Assembly (NCBI GenBank): GCA_018433835.1
Contig: JAHDQM010000041.1
Location: 1-44,388 of the forward strand
Direction: 5' to 3'
Origin: Methanoculleus sp.
GTDB lineage: Archaea > Halobacteriota > Methanomicrobia > Methanomicrobiales > Methanoculleaceae
DNA: 44,388 nucleotides
Positions 1 through 7,555 of the stretch are shown piece after piece. Numbering within the stretch: position 1 is the first letter of the stretch; every line of letters begins with the position of its first letter. Position numbers and translations under genes: made by a program. Under the pieces are notes generated by a model that saw only the letters and a list, made by a program, of their open reading frames with translations, searched no databases and was not told the DNA's origin.

Positions 1-321
1 GAAGTCGCAGTTGAGGTTACACCGGTTCGTCAGGTCGATGTTCGCAAGCAACGTCGTCGACCGGTGATTCTGACAGATACCGCAGTCGGTCGGGCACCCT
101 GCGGGTGAAGCGGTCTTCTGCGGGTTCGAAACACCCTTCCCGATGTGTTCGTAGGCGTCGAATCTCCGGTACATCTCTGCGTCCGACCAGTAGAGGGCCC
201 GGTACGCGCCGTGTTCGGGGCAGGTACGGACCAGCCAGACCCCCCCCTCTTCCTCAACGATATCGGCGTCGAGCACGCGACCGCATGTTGGGCAGAGGCC
301 TTTCGTCTTTTTTATCAGCAT
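1..321 (-). CDS. Radical SAM protein, Tes-like (tetraether lipid synthase family), N-terminal part only
   Basis: Only the first 107 codons are in the window; the gene runs off the left edge. Visible are a zinc-ribbon-like CPTC (residues 10-13), CPEHG (34-38), a Cys cluster C76/C80/C83, and the start of a radical SAM CX3CX2C motif (C101, C105, third Cys beyond the edge) preceded by IDLTNR. This order of Cys-rich N-terminus then radical SAM core matches the archaeal family that contains MJ0619 and the tetraether synthase Tes, which joins archaeol chains into GDGT lipids. MJ0619 was also reported as a methanopterin-precursor methylase, so that role is the main alternative. The ATG is preceded by GGTGAG (minus strand). 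It is divergent from carS, an ether-lipid gene, which fits a lipid role (inference). Confidence 0.7.
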   Translation of the reverse strand, partial: MLIKKTKGLCPTCGRVLDADIVEEEGGVWLVRTCPEHGAYRALYWSDAEMYRRFDAYEHIGKGVSNPQKTASPAGCPTDCGICQNHRSTTLLANIDLTNRCNLNCDF

Positions 322-344
322 TCTCTCACCGTGCCCACCTTTCA

Positions 345-383
345 TTCGTATCTCATATTTCGACACTTTAATCTTTATATTTA
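345..383. promoter_or_regulatory. Divergent promoter region between the Tes-like gene and carS
   Basis: On the plus strand CTTTATATTTA (373-383) is a good archaeal TATA box about 25 nt before the carS TTG at 400, predicting a leaderless carS mRNA. On the minus strand an AT-rich AAATATGAG stretch (about 348-358) lies 30-35 nt before the Tes-like ATG at 321. Confidence 0.5.
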
Positions 384-399
384 CTGATTGTACTGAATA

Positions 400-963
400 T
401 TGACACTTATCAGCACGGACATCGGATACTGGATCTTCTCCGGGCTTGCGGCGTTATGGATCATGATCCCGGCGTACGTGCCGAACTCAGCAGCTGCTGT
501 CTTCGGCGGCGGGACGCCCATCGACTTCGGCAGGACGTTCTCCGACGGAAGAAGAATCTTTGGCGACGGTAAGACATACCGGGGATTCTTCGGGGGTGTA
601 CTCTGTGGAGTGCTGTTGGGTCTCGTCGAGATCTGGGCATGGTCCTCGTTCGACCTGACCGCACTTCCCCATCAGACGTTCCTCTCCGTTACCCTGCTCG
701 CAACGGGTGCGCTCCTCGGCGATCTCGTCAAGAGTTTCCTGAAGCGGAGGCTGGGTAAAGGACGGGGCGAGTCCTGGTTCCTGGCCGATCAGTATGATCT
801 GGTCATCGGTTCCTTCCTGCTTATCCTCCTGGTCAACCCCCAGTGGCTGTTTGAGAATATGACCTTACCCATTGCGGTCTGGATCGTCGTCATGACACCC
901 CTTCTGCACCGGGTGGTGAACATTATCGGCTATTACATCGGAGTTAAAGAGGTACCATGGTAA
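400..963 (+). CDS. carS: CDP-archaeol synthase (CarS)
   Basis: Transfers CMP from CTP to unsaturated archaetidic acid (2,3-di-O-geranylgeranylglyceryl phosphate) to make CDP-archaeol, the activated precursor of archaeal phospholipids; an integral membrane enzyme. The 187-aa product has four to five hydrophobic segments and the family's conserved polar loops: PIDFGRTFSDGRRIFGDGK (residues 40-58, followed by TYRG) and GDLVKSFLKRR...GRGESWFLADQYD near 107-133. The TTG start is chosen because the first membrane helix begins right after it and a TATA box sits about 25 nt upstream (leaderless); no Shine-Dalgarno is visible. An ATG at 457 would cut into that helix. The end overlaps pyrE by 7 nt, so they are probably co-transcribed. 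Confidence 0.9.
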   Translation: MTLISTDIGYWIFSGLAALWIMIPAYVPNSAAAVFGGGTPIDFGRTFSDGRRIFGDGKTYRGFFGGVLCGVLLGLVEIWAWSSFDLTALPHQTFLSVTLLATGALLGDLVKSFLKRRLGKGRGESWFLADQYDLVIGSFLLILLVNPQWLFENMTLPIAVWIVVMTPLLHRVVNIIGYYIGVKEVPW

Positions 964-1469
964 ACCCAATCGCGACACTGTTACTTGAGAGCGGGGCTAT
1001 CGAGTTCGGGGACTTCGTCCTCGCCTCGGGAGCCCGGAGTCCCTACTACATCGACATCAAGGCCGCAACAACGAACCCTGTCATCCTTGCGGAGATCGGG
1101 AAAGCCATTGCCGAAGGCCGGGAGTTCGACATGGTGGCCGGGGTGGCGGTCGGCGCCGTACCGATCGCCGTCGCCGTCTCGCTCGCGAGCGGCCGGCCGT
1201 ACGTGATCGTCAGGAAAGCGGAGAAGGACCACGGTAAAGCCGGGACGATCATCGGTGACGTGAGCGGCAGGAACGTGCTGCTGGTCGAGGACGTGACCAC
1301 GTCCGGGGGGAGCGCCCTTTACGGCCTTGAGGCGCTGCGTGCTGCAGGCGCGCACGTCGACCGGGTAGTGACCGTCGTTGACCGTGAAGCAGGCGCCCGT
1401 GAGGCGCTTGCAGAAAAAGGAGCATCTCTCCTTGCGCTTGTGCGGGTCAGCGAGCTGCTGGACGGATAA
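957..1469 (+). CDS. pyrE: Orotate phosphoribosyltransferase
   Basis: Converts orotate and PRPP to orotidine 5'-phosphate in pyrimidine synthesis; cytosolic. The 170-aa length is typical of archaeal PyrE. The PRPP-binding loop VLLVEDVTTSGGS is at residues 107-119, and the catalytic-loop region RKAEKDHGKAG is at 86-96. The N-terminal segment GARSPYYIDIKAA is the usual orotate-site signature. The ATG overlaps the carS stop by 7 nt, suggesting translational coupling. A T-run at 1472-1478 follows the stop and may end some transcripts before purD. Confidence 0.95.
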   Translation: MVNPIATLLLESGAIEFGDFVLASGARSPYYIDIKAATTNPVILAEIGKAIAEGREFDMVAGVAVGAVPIAVAVSLASGRPYVIVRKAEKDHGKAGTIIGDVSGRNVLLVEDVTTSGGSALYGLEALRAAGAHVDRVVTVVDREAGAREALAEKGASLLALVRVSELLDG

Positions 1470-1470
1470 A

Positions 1471-1481
1471 CATTTTTTAAG
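1471..1481 (+). terminator. T-tract, terminator of carS-pyrE or TATA element for purD
   Basis: CATTTTTTAAG lies just after the pyrE stop and 21-31 nt before the purD ATG at 1502. A T6 run is a plausible archaeal terminator, while TTTTTTAAG could also serve as a TATA element for a leaderless purD mRNA. The sequence does not decide between them. Confidence 0.4.
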
Positions 1482-1501
1482 AGCAGGCGAATATGATGGA
1501 T

Positions 1502-2788
1502 ATGAAAGTACTCGTTGTAGGCGGTGGTGGCAGGGAGCATGCGATCACCAGGGCGCTTTCCTGCAACAGTGACATGAGAATATTTTCTGTCATGGCACGC
1601 AAGAATCCCGGGATAGCCCGGTTCGCGGAGCGGGTGCTCCTCGAGAAAGAGACCAATATCCAGAAAATACTGACATTCGCCACCGATTGCGGAGTCGATG
1701 CCGCGGTCATCGGGCCGGAGGCGCCCCTTGAGGCAGGCATCGTCGATCATCTCGAGGCGGCGGGGATACCCTGTGTGGGGCCGACCCATGCTGCAGCCCG
1801 ACTTGAGACGGACAAGGCGTTCTGCCGCCGGCTGATGAAGCGGCACGGGATCGCGGGGTGCCCGGAATACCGGGTCTGCCACGACCCTGAAGAGGCACGG
1901 CGGTTCATCGAGACCTACGACGGCGACCTTGCCGTCAAGCCCATCGGGCTCACCGGCGGGAAGGGCGTGCGAATCATGGGCGAGCACGTCGACGTGGCGG
2001 GGGCGGTCGAGTACGCCCGGGAGATCGGGGGGGATGTCGTGCTGGAAGAGCGGCTCATCGGAGAGGAGTTCACGCTCCAGGCGTTCGTCGACGGCGAGCA
2101 CCTGGTGCCCATGCCGCTCGTGCAGGACCACAAACGTGCATACGAGGGGGACGTAGGGCCGAACACCGGCGGCATGGGATCGTACTCCCTGCCGGACCAC
2201 ATGCTCCCCTTCGTCGCGCGGTCGGACTACGAGAAAGCGCTCCGGATCATGGAGGATACGGTCGCGGCCATGCGGGACGAGGGAACGCCGTACCGGGGAA
2301 TACTCTATGGTCAGTTCATGAATACCTGCGACGGCCCAAAGGTCATCGAGTTTAACGCCCGTTTCGGGGACCCTGAGGCTATGAACGTCCTTTCGCTCCT
2401 GGAATCGGACCTCGCCGGGATCGTTCGCCACATCATCGAGGGAGACCTCTCGCCGTCACACGTCCGGTTCGCTCATAAAGCGACTGTCTGCAAGTATCTC
2501 GTCCCCGAGGGCTACCCGGAGGCCCCGGAGACCCACGAACCTCTCACCCTCGGCGACTACGGCGACGCCCTGCTCTACTACGCAAACGTCGAAGAGCGGG
2601 ACGGGACGCTCTATACCCTGACGTCTCGGACGCTCGCATTCGTCGGGAGGGGCGAGACGCTCGAGGAGGCCGAAGCGATCGCCGAGAAGGCGGCATCTTC
2701 CGTTTCAGGAAGCGTCTTCCACCGCAGGGATATCGGCACCCGGAAGATTCTCGAGAAGCGATGCCAGCACATGAAGGAGATCGCATGA
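1502..2788 (+). CDS. purD: Phosphoribosylamine-glycine ligase (GARS)
   Basis: ATP-dependent joining of glycine to phosphoribosylamine, second step of purine synthesis; cytosolic ATP-grasp enzyme. The 428-aa product has the N-terminal [14 protein letters not shown] loop, the ATP-grasp segment [20 protein letters not shown], and the metal/ATP site [10 protein letters not shown]. It is the stand-alone GARS form, not fused to PurM or PurN. Three in-frame ATGs occur (1493, 1496, 1502); 1502 puts the nucleotide loop at the very N-terminus and is preferred, though 1493 is possible. The stop overlaps the argF start (ATGA at 2785-2788), indicating coupling. Confidence 0.93.
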   Translation: MKVLVVGGGGREHAITRALSCNSDMRIFSVMARKNPGIARFAERVLLEKETNIQKILTFATDCGVDAAVIGPEAPLEAGIVDHLEAAGIPCVGPTHAAARLETDKAFCRRLMKRHGIAGCPEYRVCHDPEEARRFIETYDGDLAVKPIGLTGGKGVRIMGEHVDVAGAVEYAREIGGDVVLEERLIGEEFTLQAFVDGEHLVPMPLVQDHKRAYEGDVGPNTGGMGSYSLPDHMLPFVARSDYEKALRIMEDTVAAMRDEGTPYRGILYGQFMNTCDGPKVIEFNARFGDPEAMNVLSLLESDLAGIVRHIIEGDLSPSHVRFAHKATVCKYLVPEGYPEAPETHEPLTLGDYGDALLYYANVEERDGTLYTLTSRTLAFVGRGETLEEAEAIAEKAASSVSGSVFHRRDIGTRKILEKRCQHMKEIA

Positions 2789-3714
2789 AGAAGGATTTTC
2801 TCTCGATCATCGATATCGACAAGTACGAACTTGAGAGCATCGTCGCCGACGCGATGCATCTTAAAAGGCTGAAGTGTGCAGGGACCGCGCACGAGTTCCT
2901 CAGGGGAAAGAGCCTCGGGATGATCTTTGAGAAGGCGTCCACCCGCACCCGCGTCTCGTTCGAAGTGGGGATGTCCGACCTCGGCGGTCATGCGCTCTTC
3001 TTAAACCCCCAGGACATGCAGCTCGGGCGGGGGGAAGAGATCCGGGATACGGCACGGGTGCTTGCCCGCTACGTCGATGCGGTGATGATCCGCGCCTACG
3101 ATCATGCCGTCATCGAGGAGTTCGCCCGCTACTCGACCGTGCCGGTCTTCAACGGGCTATCCGACCGCCTGCACCCCTGCCAGGTGCTCTCCGACATCAT
3201 GACCCTCAGCGAGCGGTTCGGCGACCTTCGGGGCCTGAAACTCGTATGGGTGGGGGACGGCAACAACGTCTGCAACTCGTGGATCCTCTCCGCAGCCCTG
3301 ACCGGGATGGAGATCGTGATCGCAAGCCCCCCGCGTTACCGGCCCAAAGACGCGGTCGTCGATCAGGCGCGGGCGGCAGGGGGGAGGGTCAGCATCGTCG
3401 CGGACCCGGAGGAAGCGGTCAGGGACGCGGACGTCCTCTACACCGACATCTGGGTATCCATGGGCGACGAGCAGGAGCGTGCCGAGCGCCTGCGGGTTCT
3501 CAAAGGCTACACGATAAACTCCCGCCTTCTTGCGCGGGCATCACCCGACGCTCTCGTGATGCACTGCCTCCCCGCCCACCGGGGAGAGGAGATCACCGAC
3601 GAGGTGCTGGAAGGGCCGCAGAGCATCGTCTGGGACCAGGCCGAGAACCGGCTCCACGCGCAGAAGGCGCTGCTCGTGCGGCTGATCGCCGGCGGCATGC
3701 CTCCTGCGGACTAA
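2785..3714 (+). CDS. argF: Ornithine carbamoyltransferase
   Basis: Makes citrulline from ornithine and carbamoyl phosphate in arginine synthesis. The 309-aa length fits the family. The carbamoyl-phosphate motif STRTR is at 52-56, the HPCQ motif sits in [11 protein letters not shown], and the ornithine-site motif [10 protein letters not shown] lies near residue 264. The start at 2785 is fixed by AAGGAGA about 6 nt upstream and by the ATGA overlap with purD; an upstream in-frame ATG at 2761 would sit deep inside purD. The pairing with purD looks like chance operon neighbourhood, but carAB (carbamoyl phosphate) and argG (next arginine step) lie elsewhere in the window. Confidence 0.95.
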   Translation: MKKDFLSIIDIDKYELESIVADAMHLKRLKCAGTAHEFLRGKSLGMIFEKASTRTRVSFEVGMSDLGGHALFLNPQDMQLGRGEEIRDTARVLARYVDAVMIRAYDHAVIEEFARYSTVPVFNGLSDRLHPCQVLSDIMTLSERFGDLRGLKLVWVGDGNNVCNSWILSAALTGMEIVIASPPRYRPKDAVVDQARAAGGRVSIVADPEEAVRDADVLYTDIWVSMGDEQERAERLRVLKGYTINSRLLARASPDALVMHCLPAHRGEEITDEVLEGPQSIVWDQAENRLHAQKALLVRLIAGGMPPAD

Positions 3715-3785
3715 AACATCGATTCGATCGTTCCACCCACAGGTTCAACGGGTGGAATCGGTTATGGGCTCTTCCCGACCAGGGC

Positions 3786-3822
3786 GTCACAATATCCCCT
3801 GACGGAAGGCCCATGCACGGAT
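3786..3822 (+). repeat. Degenerate right-end fragment of the modular hairpin repeat
   Basis: AATATCCCCTGACGGAAGG...CATGCACGG matches the right-end motif of the complete copies (GGCGATATCCCCTGGAAAGCC...). No array or G-rich core is attached, so this is an eroded end. Confidence 0.5.
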
Positions 3823-3946
3823 TTTTAGCGAACTGTGCAACTCCCACCTGATAGTACTCCTGTTCCAGTTCTGACGAATCGTCGCGATTCGAAACAGGTA
3901 ACATCTCAAGCTCGAACATGCGCCATAACCATGAGAGATCCCGGGA

Positions 3947-4050
3947 CACTGGACCGTAGAAGACTCGCACCTTCGGTGCTCGAGCTCCTTCCCCTCCGGG
4001 GAAGTCGTTACCCGCCCCTGAGGGCGGGGGCAGTGCGTGGCGATACCCGA
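3947..4050 (+). repeat. Modular hairpin repeat, copy 1 (short form)
   Basis: Starts with the left box CACTGGACCGT and ends with GTGCGTGGCGATA. Inside are three stem-loops in order: GCACC-TTC-GGTGC (3967-3979), TTCCCC-TCC-GGGGAA (3989-4003) between the constant flanks GAGCTCC and GTCGTT, and CCCGCCC-CTGA-GGGCGGG (4011-4028). The G-rich core found in longer copies is missing. It lies between two convergent genes, and no protein-like reading frame fits it. Confidence 0.75.
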
Positions 4051-4138
4051 TGCTAAATAGTGTACAGTTTGTGCGCGTCTTGATGGAATACCAGGAGTGC
4101 AGTTGCTGGAACGGCTGGGCTATGAGCAAATCCCGGTC

Positions 4139-4374
4139 CAGTGGACCGTGGAGGTATCGCCATTGGGGGTGGGGCTGACGGGGAGGGGGTCTCCCCCTCC
4201 CCTGTCTCCACTCTATAGATTTACCTGTAACCCCCACCCCACCCGGCCTCCGGCCTCCTCAGTCGCACCTGCGATGCTCGAACTCCGTTCCTTCAGAACG
4301 TCGTTCCCCGCCCCTTGGGCGGGGGCAGTGCGTGGCGATATCCCCTGGAAAGCCGTGCATAGGGATAGGCGATG
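4139..4374 (+). repeat. Modular hairpin repeat, copy 2 (full form)
   Basis: Begins CAGTGGACCGTGG, then GGTATCGCCA, then the palindrome GGGGAGGGGG-TCT-CCCCCTCCCC (about 4180-4203), CTGTCTCCA, a C-rich tract, a GCACC/GATGC hairpin, the variable hairpin CGTTC-CTTCA-GAACG (4286-4300) flanked by AACTC and TCGTTCC, the CCGCCCC/GGGCGGGG hairpin, and the right end GTGGCGATATCCCCTGGAAA. Same orientation as copy 1. Confidence 0.8.
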
Positions 4375-4402
4375 TCCCAGTAAGAGCAGAGCTCTGAAAA
4401 AT

Positions 4403-4431
4403 CCGTGGCGATACCCCCACGGTCCAGTGTA
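4403..4431 (-). repeat. Modular hairpin repeat, end fragment
   Basis: CCGTGGCGATACCCCCACGG followed by TCCAGTGTA is a left-end box in minus orientation (CACTGGACCGTGG on the minus strand) joined to the GGCGATA terminus. The end CCGTG/CACGG is self-complementary. Confidence 0.6.
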
Positions 4432-4541
4432 CGGGTGAGTCGAAGAAAACCGGGTTCAGTTCATTCCTCTAGGCACCACCCCGGTTTTCACCGTACAGCC
4501 CGGGTCATGCCTCATGCAGGAGTTCCCGGCGCACGAATAAG

Positions 4542-4548
4542 AAAAAAA
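4542..4548 (-). terminator. T7 terminator after the marker-14 operon
   Basis: A run of seven A on the plus strand (T7 on the minus strand) 6 nt beyond the stop of the 77-aa gene; a typical archaeal T-tract terminator. Confidence 0.55.
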
Positions 4549-4554
4549 GTGTAT

Positions 4555-4788
4555 TTATTCCGCGATGAACTCTTTGAGCTGTTCAAAGAGGTACTTCTGC
4601 ACTTCTTCGACGACCTCTCTTTTGCCGCGGAACGCAATCAGTTCTCTCGCGTCCCCGTCCATGTTCGCAAACGACATCTTCTGCTGCCGCCGAACCACTT
4701 CTACGTCGAACTTATCGACAACGTCGTAGATCATCTTCCGGGGCACACCCGGGGGAACGAGCATATCATAGAGTTCTTCTTCAGCCAT
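4555..4788 (-). CDS. Small acidic protein downstream of methanogenesis marker 14, function unknown
   Basis: A 77-aa soluble, acidic, largely helical protein (MAEEELYDMLVPPGV start; C-terminal half predicted helix with repeated EVVEEVQ/EQLKEF). It has no Cys, no signal peptide and no membrane segment. I do not recognise a named family. The start is 12 nt after the marker-14 stop, so it is the second gene of a two-gene operon and is followed by a T7 terminator. Codon and base use match the core genes, so it looks like a real conserved gene rather than a chance frame. The inferred role is a partner or accessory of the marker-14 protein. Confidence 0.7.
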   Translation of the reverse strand: MAEEELYDMLVPPGVPRKMIYDVVDKFDVEVVRRQQKMSFANMDGDARELIAFRGKREVVEEVQKYLFEQLKEFIAE

Positions 4789-4800
4789 GGTTACCAGATC

Positions 4801-6297
4801 CTACTTTCCTATTTTGATCCGGCGGGACATAATACATGGCCCTCCCCGCACGCCGCCAAGCGGGGCCTTCGGTTTCCCGAGAGAATTCATGCACCGGCCC
4901 ATCAGTGCCGCTCCCCGGGCAAGACCGTCGTCGACAAAGACCAGGTGGTCGTTCGGGGTGTCGTAGAGGTTCCGGTCGGCGACGCCCTCGAGGATGTACT
5001 CGGGCTTCCTCCCCGAGATCGCCGCCCGCCCGGTGAACCCGATCGACGAGTTCGGCGGGACCATCCCCCGCTCGACGGTGACGTCGATGAGCCGGAGCGC
5101 CATCCTCGCGCAGACCCGGTCGACGACCTCGGTCAGCATGCCCATGCCGTGCTTCTCGTAGATCTCATGCCCGATCTCCTGGAGATCCGGCATCTCGCTG
5201 CCGTTGACGCCCGAGTCGCACCCAATAAGGGCAACGCCCGACCTGTCGGCCACTTCCGCGCAGACCGGGACCCGCCCGAACCTTGTCCGGTCGGGGGGGA
5301 CGATGCGGATATCGATGTGCTCGTGGCACCGGTCGACGTATTCCTCGACGACGGAACGCTTCCTGCCTCCGAACGCGCCCTTGATGCTGTGGTCGCCGAA
5401 GAGGTCGAGGGCCGTCCCCGTCCGGTTCTTCACGAGCCCGGTGCCGCGGACGATCGCATCCGGAATGGCACCGGCAAGCCCGCAGAAGTTCCCGGTCGTC
5501 CGGGCGAACGGATTCGGCTCATCAGGGGCGACATCGCTCGTGATCCGCCCATCGAGCGTTGTCCCGAAGTCAATGGATACACAGGGGTTCCGGAAGTCGA
5601 CCGGCGTCCACTTGGCGCCTTCCTTGATTCCTGCCATCGCAAGTTCCCCTTCCATCTCGTTTGCCACCATCTCGACGCCAGTACACCCGACCGGCGGCAC
5701 GACGCCGGCCACCGCACCGACGAAGACCACCCGGTCGGCAAACGAGAACTGCCGGAGTTTGGGGGGAAGGTTATCGATCGACATCGGCGGCGTCATCTTC
5801 CGTGGCGGGACTCCGGCGGCGAGGCAGCCGTTCGCCAGAGCAATGACGAAGTCCCCGACCTGGTCGGGAGAGTCCATCGCCGCCACGACACCGGTGCTCC
5901 TGACGACGAAGTCCAGGTCGTCCTTGATGCTCAGGTGAGCCTCGTTGTGGCACCGGATCAGGGTGTCACGCACCAGGTCCGTAACCGACTCCCGCGTCAG
6001 TTCCGTGCCGTCCAGGGTTGCCCCGAAGATCGTCTCGCCCGGTAATGGCTGCCGGACGTCACGGCTCATGATCACGGTCTTGTTGATGACGTAGGACATG
6101 CCCGTTTCGAGATTCGTGCCGGTCAGGATGCACTTTGTCGTAGTATTGCCCATCTCAACAGACGCCACGATAAAATAGGGCTTCACCCGGTACTCGGGAA
6201 CACCCGCACCCGCCCCGTGGGAGAGCGACGGCGGAGGCGGGCTTTCGACGATATGCGGTGTAGGTTTGAAAAAGCGCTCCAAAAAGCGGGCACACAT
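4801..6297 (-). CDS. Methanogenesis marker protein 14 (ASKHA-fold)
   Basis: A 498-aa protein matching the methanogen-specific marker 14 family, whose biochemical role is not established. It has two phosphate-loop-like segments of the actin/HSP70/sugar-kinase fold: VASVEMGNTTTK near the N-terminus and SIDFGTTLDGR near the middle. Other conserved stretches are NGCLAAGVPPRKM and VFVGAVAGVVPPVGCTG. The fold resembles ATPase activators such as the corrinoid-protein activator RamA (inference only). The start at 6297 (MCARFLERF) is chosen because a TATA box, AGATATAAAG on the minus strand, sits 24-33 nt upstream and predicts a leaderless mRNA; a longer in-frame start at 6414 would read through that promoter. 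Confidence 0.88.
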   Translation of the reverse strand: MCARFLERFFKPTPHIVESPPPPSLSHGAGAGVPEYRVKPYFIVASVEMGNTTTKCILTGTNLETGMSYVINKTVIMSRDVRQPLPGETIFGATLDGTELTRESVTDLVRDTLIRCHNEAHLSIKDDLDFVVRSTGVVAAMDSPDQVGDFVIALANGCLAAGVPPRKMTPPMSIDNLPPKLRQFSFADRVVFVGAVAGVVPPVGCTGVEMVANEMEGELAMAGIKEGAKWTPVDFRNPCVSIDFGTTLDGRITSDVAPDEPNPFARTTGNFCGLAGAIPDAIVRGTGLVKNRTGTALDLFGDHSIKGAFGGRKRSVVEEYVDRCHEHIDIRIVPPDRTRFGRVPVCAEVADRSGVALIGCDSGVNGSEMPDLQEIGHEIYEKHGMGMLTEVVDRVCARMALRLIDVTVERGMVPPNSSIGFTGRAAISGRKPEYILEGVADRNLYDTPNDHLVFVDDGLARGAALMGRCMNSLGKPKAPLGGVRGGPCIMSRRIKIGK

Positions 6298-6320
6298 AGT
6301 AATCTTTTCCCCGTCTCCCA

Positions 6321-6330
6321 CTTTATATCT
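6321..6330 (-). promoter_or_regulatory. TATA box of the marker-14 operon
   Basis: AGATATAAAG on the minus strand, centred about 28 nt before the ATG at 6297; this spacing places the transcription start at or next to the ATG. Confidence 0.65.
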
Positions 6331-6671
6331 TTCCATGCATCCATACTGGGACCAGGACCCGGAGAACGGGCGGAATCCCGTGGGGAGTTCTTCCTTCGGT
6401 TGCCTGGACCGCATGCCGGCTTCCCGGGCAGAGTTTGTTGATTCGGGCGAGGTTTGGTGGTTTGGATGCTGTGCTGTCTTGGGAGGGTTTTGTAGGGAAC
6501 TCCTGTTTCAAAGACAGGAATTTGAAGAGGCTTTGCCCTTTGCTGTGCAATTGCCCATAAGGGGTAGAAGCGTGAGAAGCCGTTGGGCTTCGAGTCGTGA
6601 ACGCAGTGAACGTGAGTGCATTAAGCGCGATTGACAACTGCCCGACAACTGTAGCGAGGAAAAAGCCCAGT
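6331..6671. other. Intergenic stretch with decayed repeat modules
   Basis: No gene is supported here. It holds the hairpin TCCTGT...ACAGGA (6501-6519) directly after GGGAAC, which resembles the GAACTCC flank of the modular repeat, and several short direct and inverted repeats (for example AACGCAGTGAACGTGAGTGC). It appears to be eroded repeat material upstream of copy 3. Confidence 0.4.
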
Positions 6672-6891
6672 ACACTGGACCGTGGGAGCTTCGCACCTGA
6701 CGGTGCTCATGCTCCGGACGTCCAGTCCGTCGCACCCTCCCGGGGCACGCGTCGTTTATCGGCACGGGGGTGGGGACAGGGGATCTCCCCCCTCCCCTGC
6801 AACCCCTCGAAGAACTTCGTTCTTCTCGAGCTCCTGCCCTACGGCCAGTCGCTCTTCCCAGACGCGATATCCGCTAGAAATCCGTGGATGG
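6672..6891 (+). repeat. Modular hairpin repeat, copy 3
   Basis: Starts ACACTGGACCGTGG and ends CGCGATATCCGCTAGAAATC. Between them are GCACC-TGAC-GGTGC, the variable hairpin CGGAC-GTCCA-GTCCG (6715-6729), a G-rich/C-rich core (GGGGACAGGGGATC then CCCCCCTCCCC), GAAGAAC-TTC-GTTCTTC (6809-6825) and CTGCCC-TAC-GGCCAG (6834-6848) in GAGCTC/TCGCT flanks. It sits between two divergent genes, unlike copies 1 and 2. Confidence 0.75.
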
Positions 6892-7052
6892 GTTTGCGAC
6901 ACTCCAGGAAGATCAGGTAACCTGCGAAACCCGAAGGCTTCGACTCATCCCGCCCTGTACACCCGTGGCTCCCCCGTACCGGGCGAAAGCTTGCCTCCGC
7001 CGTCATCACGGATCATCGCCGAACGGTCGGTAACGGCAACACCGGCAGAGCG

Positions 7053-7062
7053 CTTATATATC
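7053..7062 (+). promoter_or_regulatory. TATA box of the FMN-binding protein gene
   Basis: CTTATATATC lies about 85 nt before the ATG at 7143, predicting a leader of about 60 nt; this agrees with the clear Shine-Dalgarno at that gene. Confidence 0.6.
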
Positions 7063-7142
7063 GATAGCGCGGATAACCACATTATCGGACTGGTTGCGGC
7101 GCCCCGCCGCGTCCGTTCCGCTTCCAGGGAGAGGTGAACCGT

Positions 7143-7547
7143 ATGGTTGCACTTTCAGGTGAGATTAAGGAGATATTTACCAAAACCAAAGTCATGCCGA
7201 TGGCCACCGCGTCGAAGAGCGGCGTCCCGAACGTGGCGCCGATGGCATCGATACAGCTCGTCGCCGACGACACCGTCTGGATCATGGACAACTATATGCA
7301 AAAAACGCTTGAAAACCTCAAAGAGAACCCTGTTGTGGCCCTTTACTTCTACGACCAGGGGACCAAGCGCTGCTTCCAGATAAAGGGCTCGACGGAGGTC
7401 AGGACGTCCGGCCCCGATTACGAGAAGTTCCGCGACCAGGTGAGGACAAAGGGCCACCATTATCCAGCGAAATCACTCATCATCATCAGGATCACCGACG
7501 TCTTCGAGTGCACGCCGGGAAAAGAAGCCGGGAAGAAGGTGCTGTAG
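7143..7547 (+). CDS. Pyridoxamine-5'-phosphate-oxidase-like FMN-binding protein
   Basis: A 134-aa single-domain split-barrel flavoprotein. The pattern KVMPMATASKSGVPNVAPM near the N-terminus, a central WIMDNYMQKTLENLKENP and VALYFYDQ are typical of the PNPOx-like superfamily, whose small members bind FMN or F420. Without a structure the cofactor and substrate cannot be told; vitamin B6 oxidation is unlikely for such short archaeal members. The start is the ATG with GAGAGGTGA 4-12 nt upstream; the GTG at 7134 lies inside that ribosome site. The stop is 8 nt from the convergent argG stop. Confidence 0.8.
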   Translation: MVALSGEIKEIFTKTKVMPMATASKSGVPNVAPMASIQLVADDTVWIMDNYMQKTLENLKENPVVALYFYDQGTKRCFQIKGSTEVRTSGPDYEKFRDQVRTKGHHYPAKSLIIIRITDVFECTPGKEAGKKVL

Positions 7548-7555
7548 GCACCCCT

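Noticed and set aside
3715..4540. Insertion sequence remnant
   Set aside because: No transposase-like frame is seen; all structure there belongs to the modular repeat.
4405..6045. 546-codon plus-strand open frame
   Set aside because: Antisense to the marker-14 gene and its partner, which have clear family matches; shadow frame.
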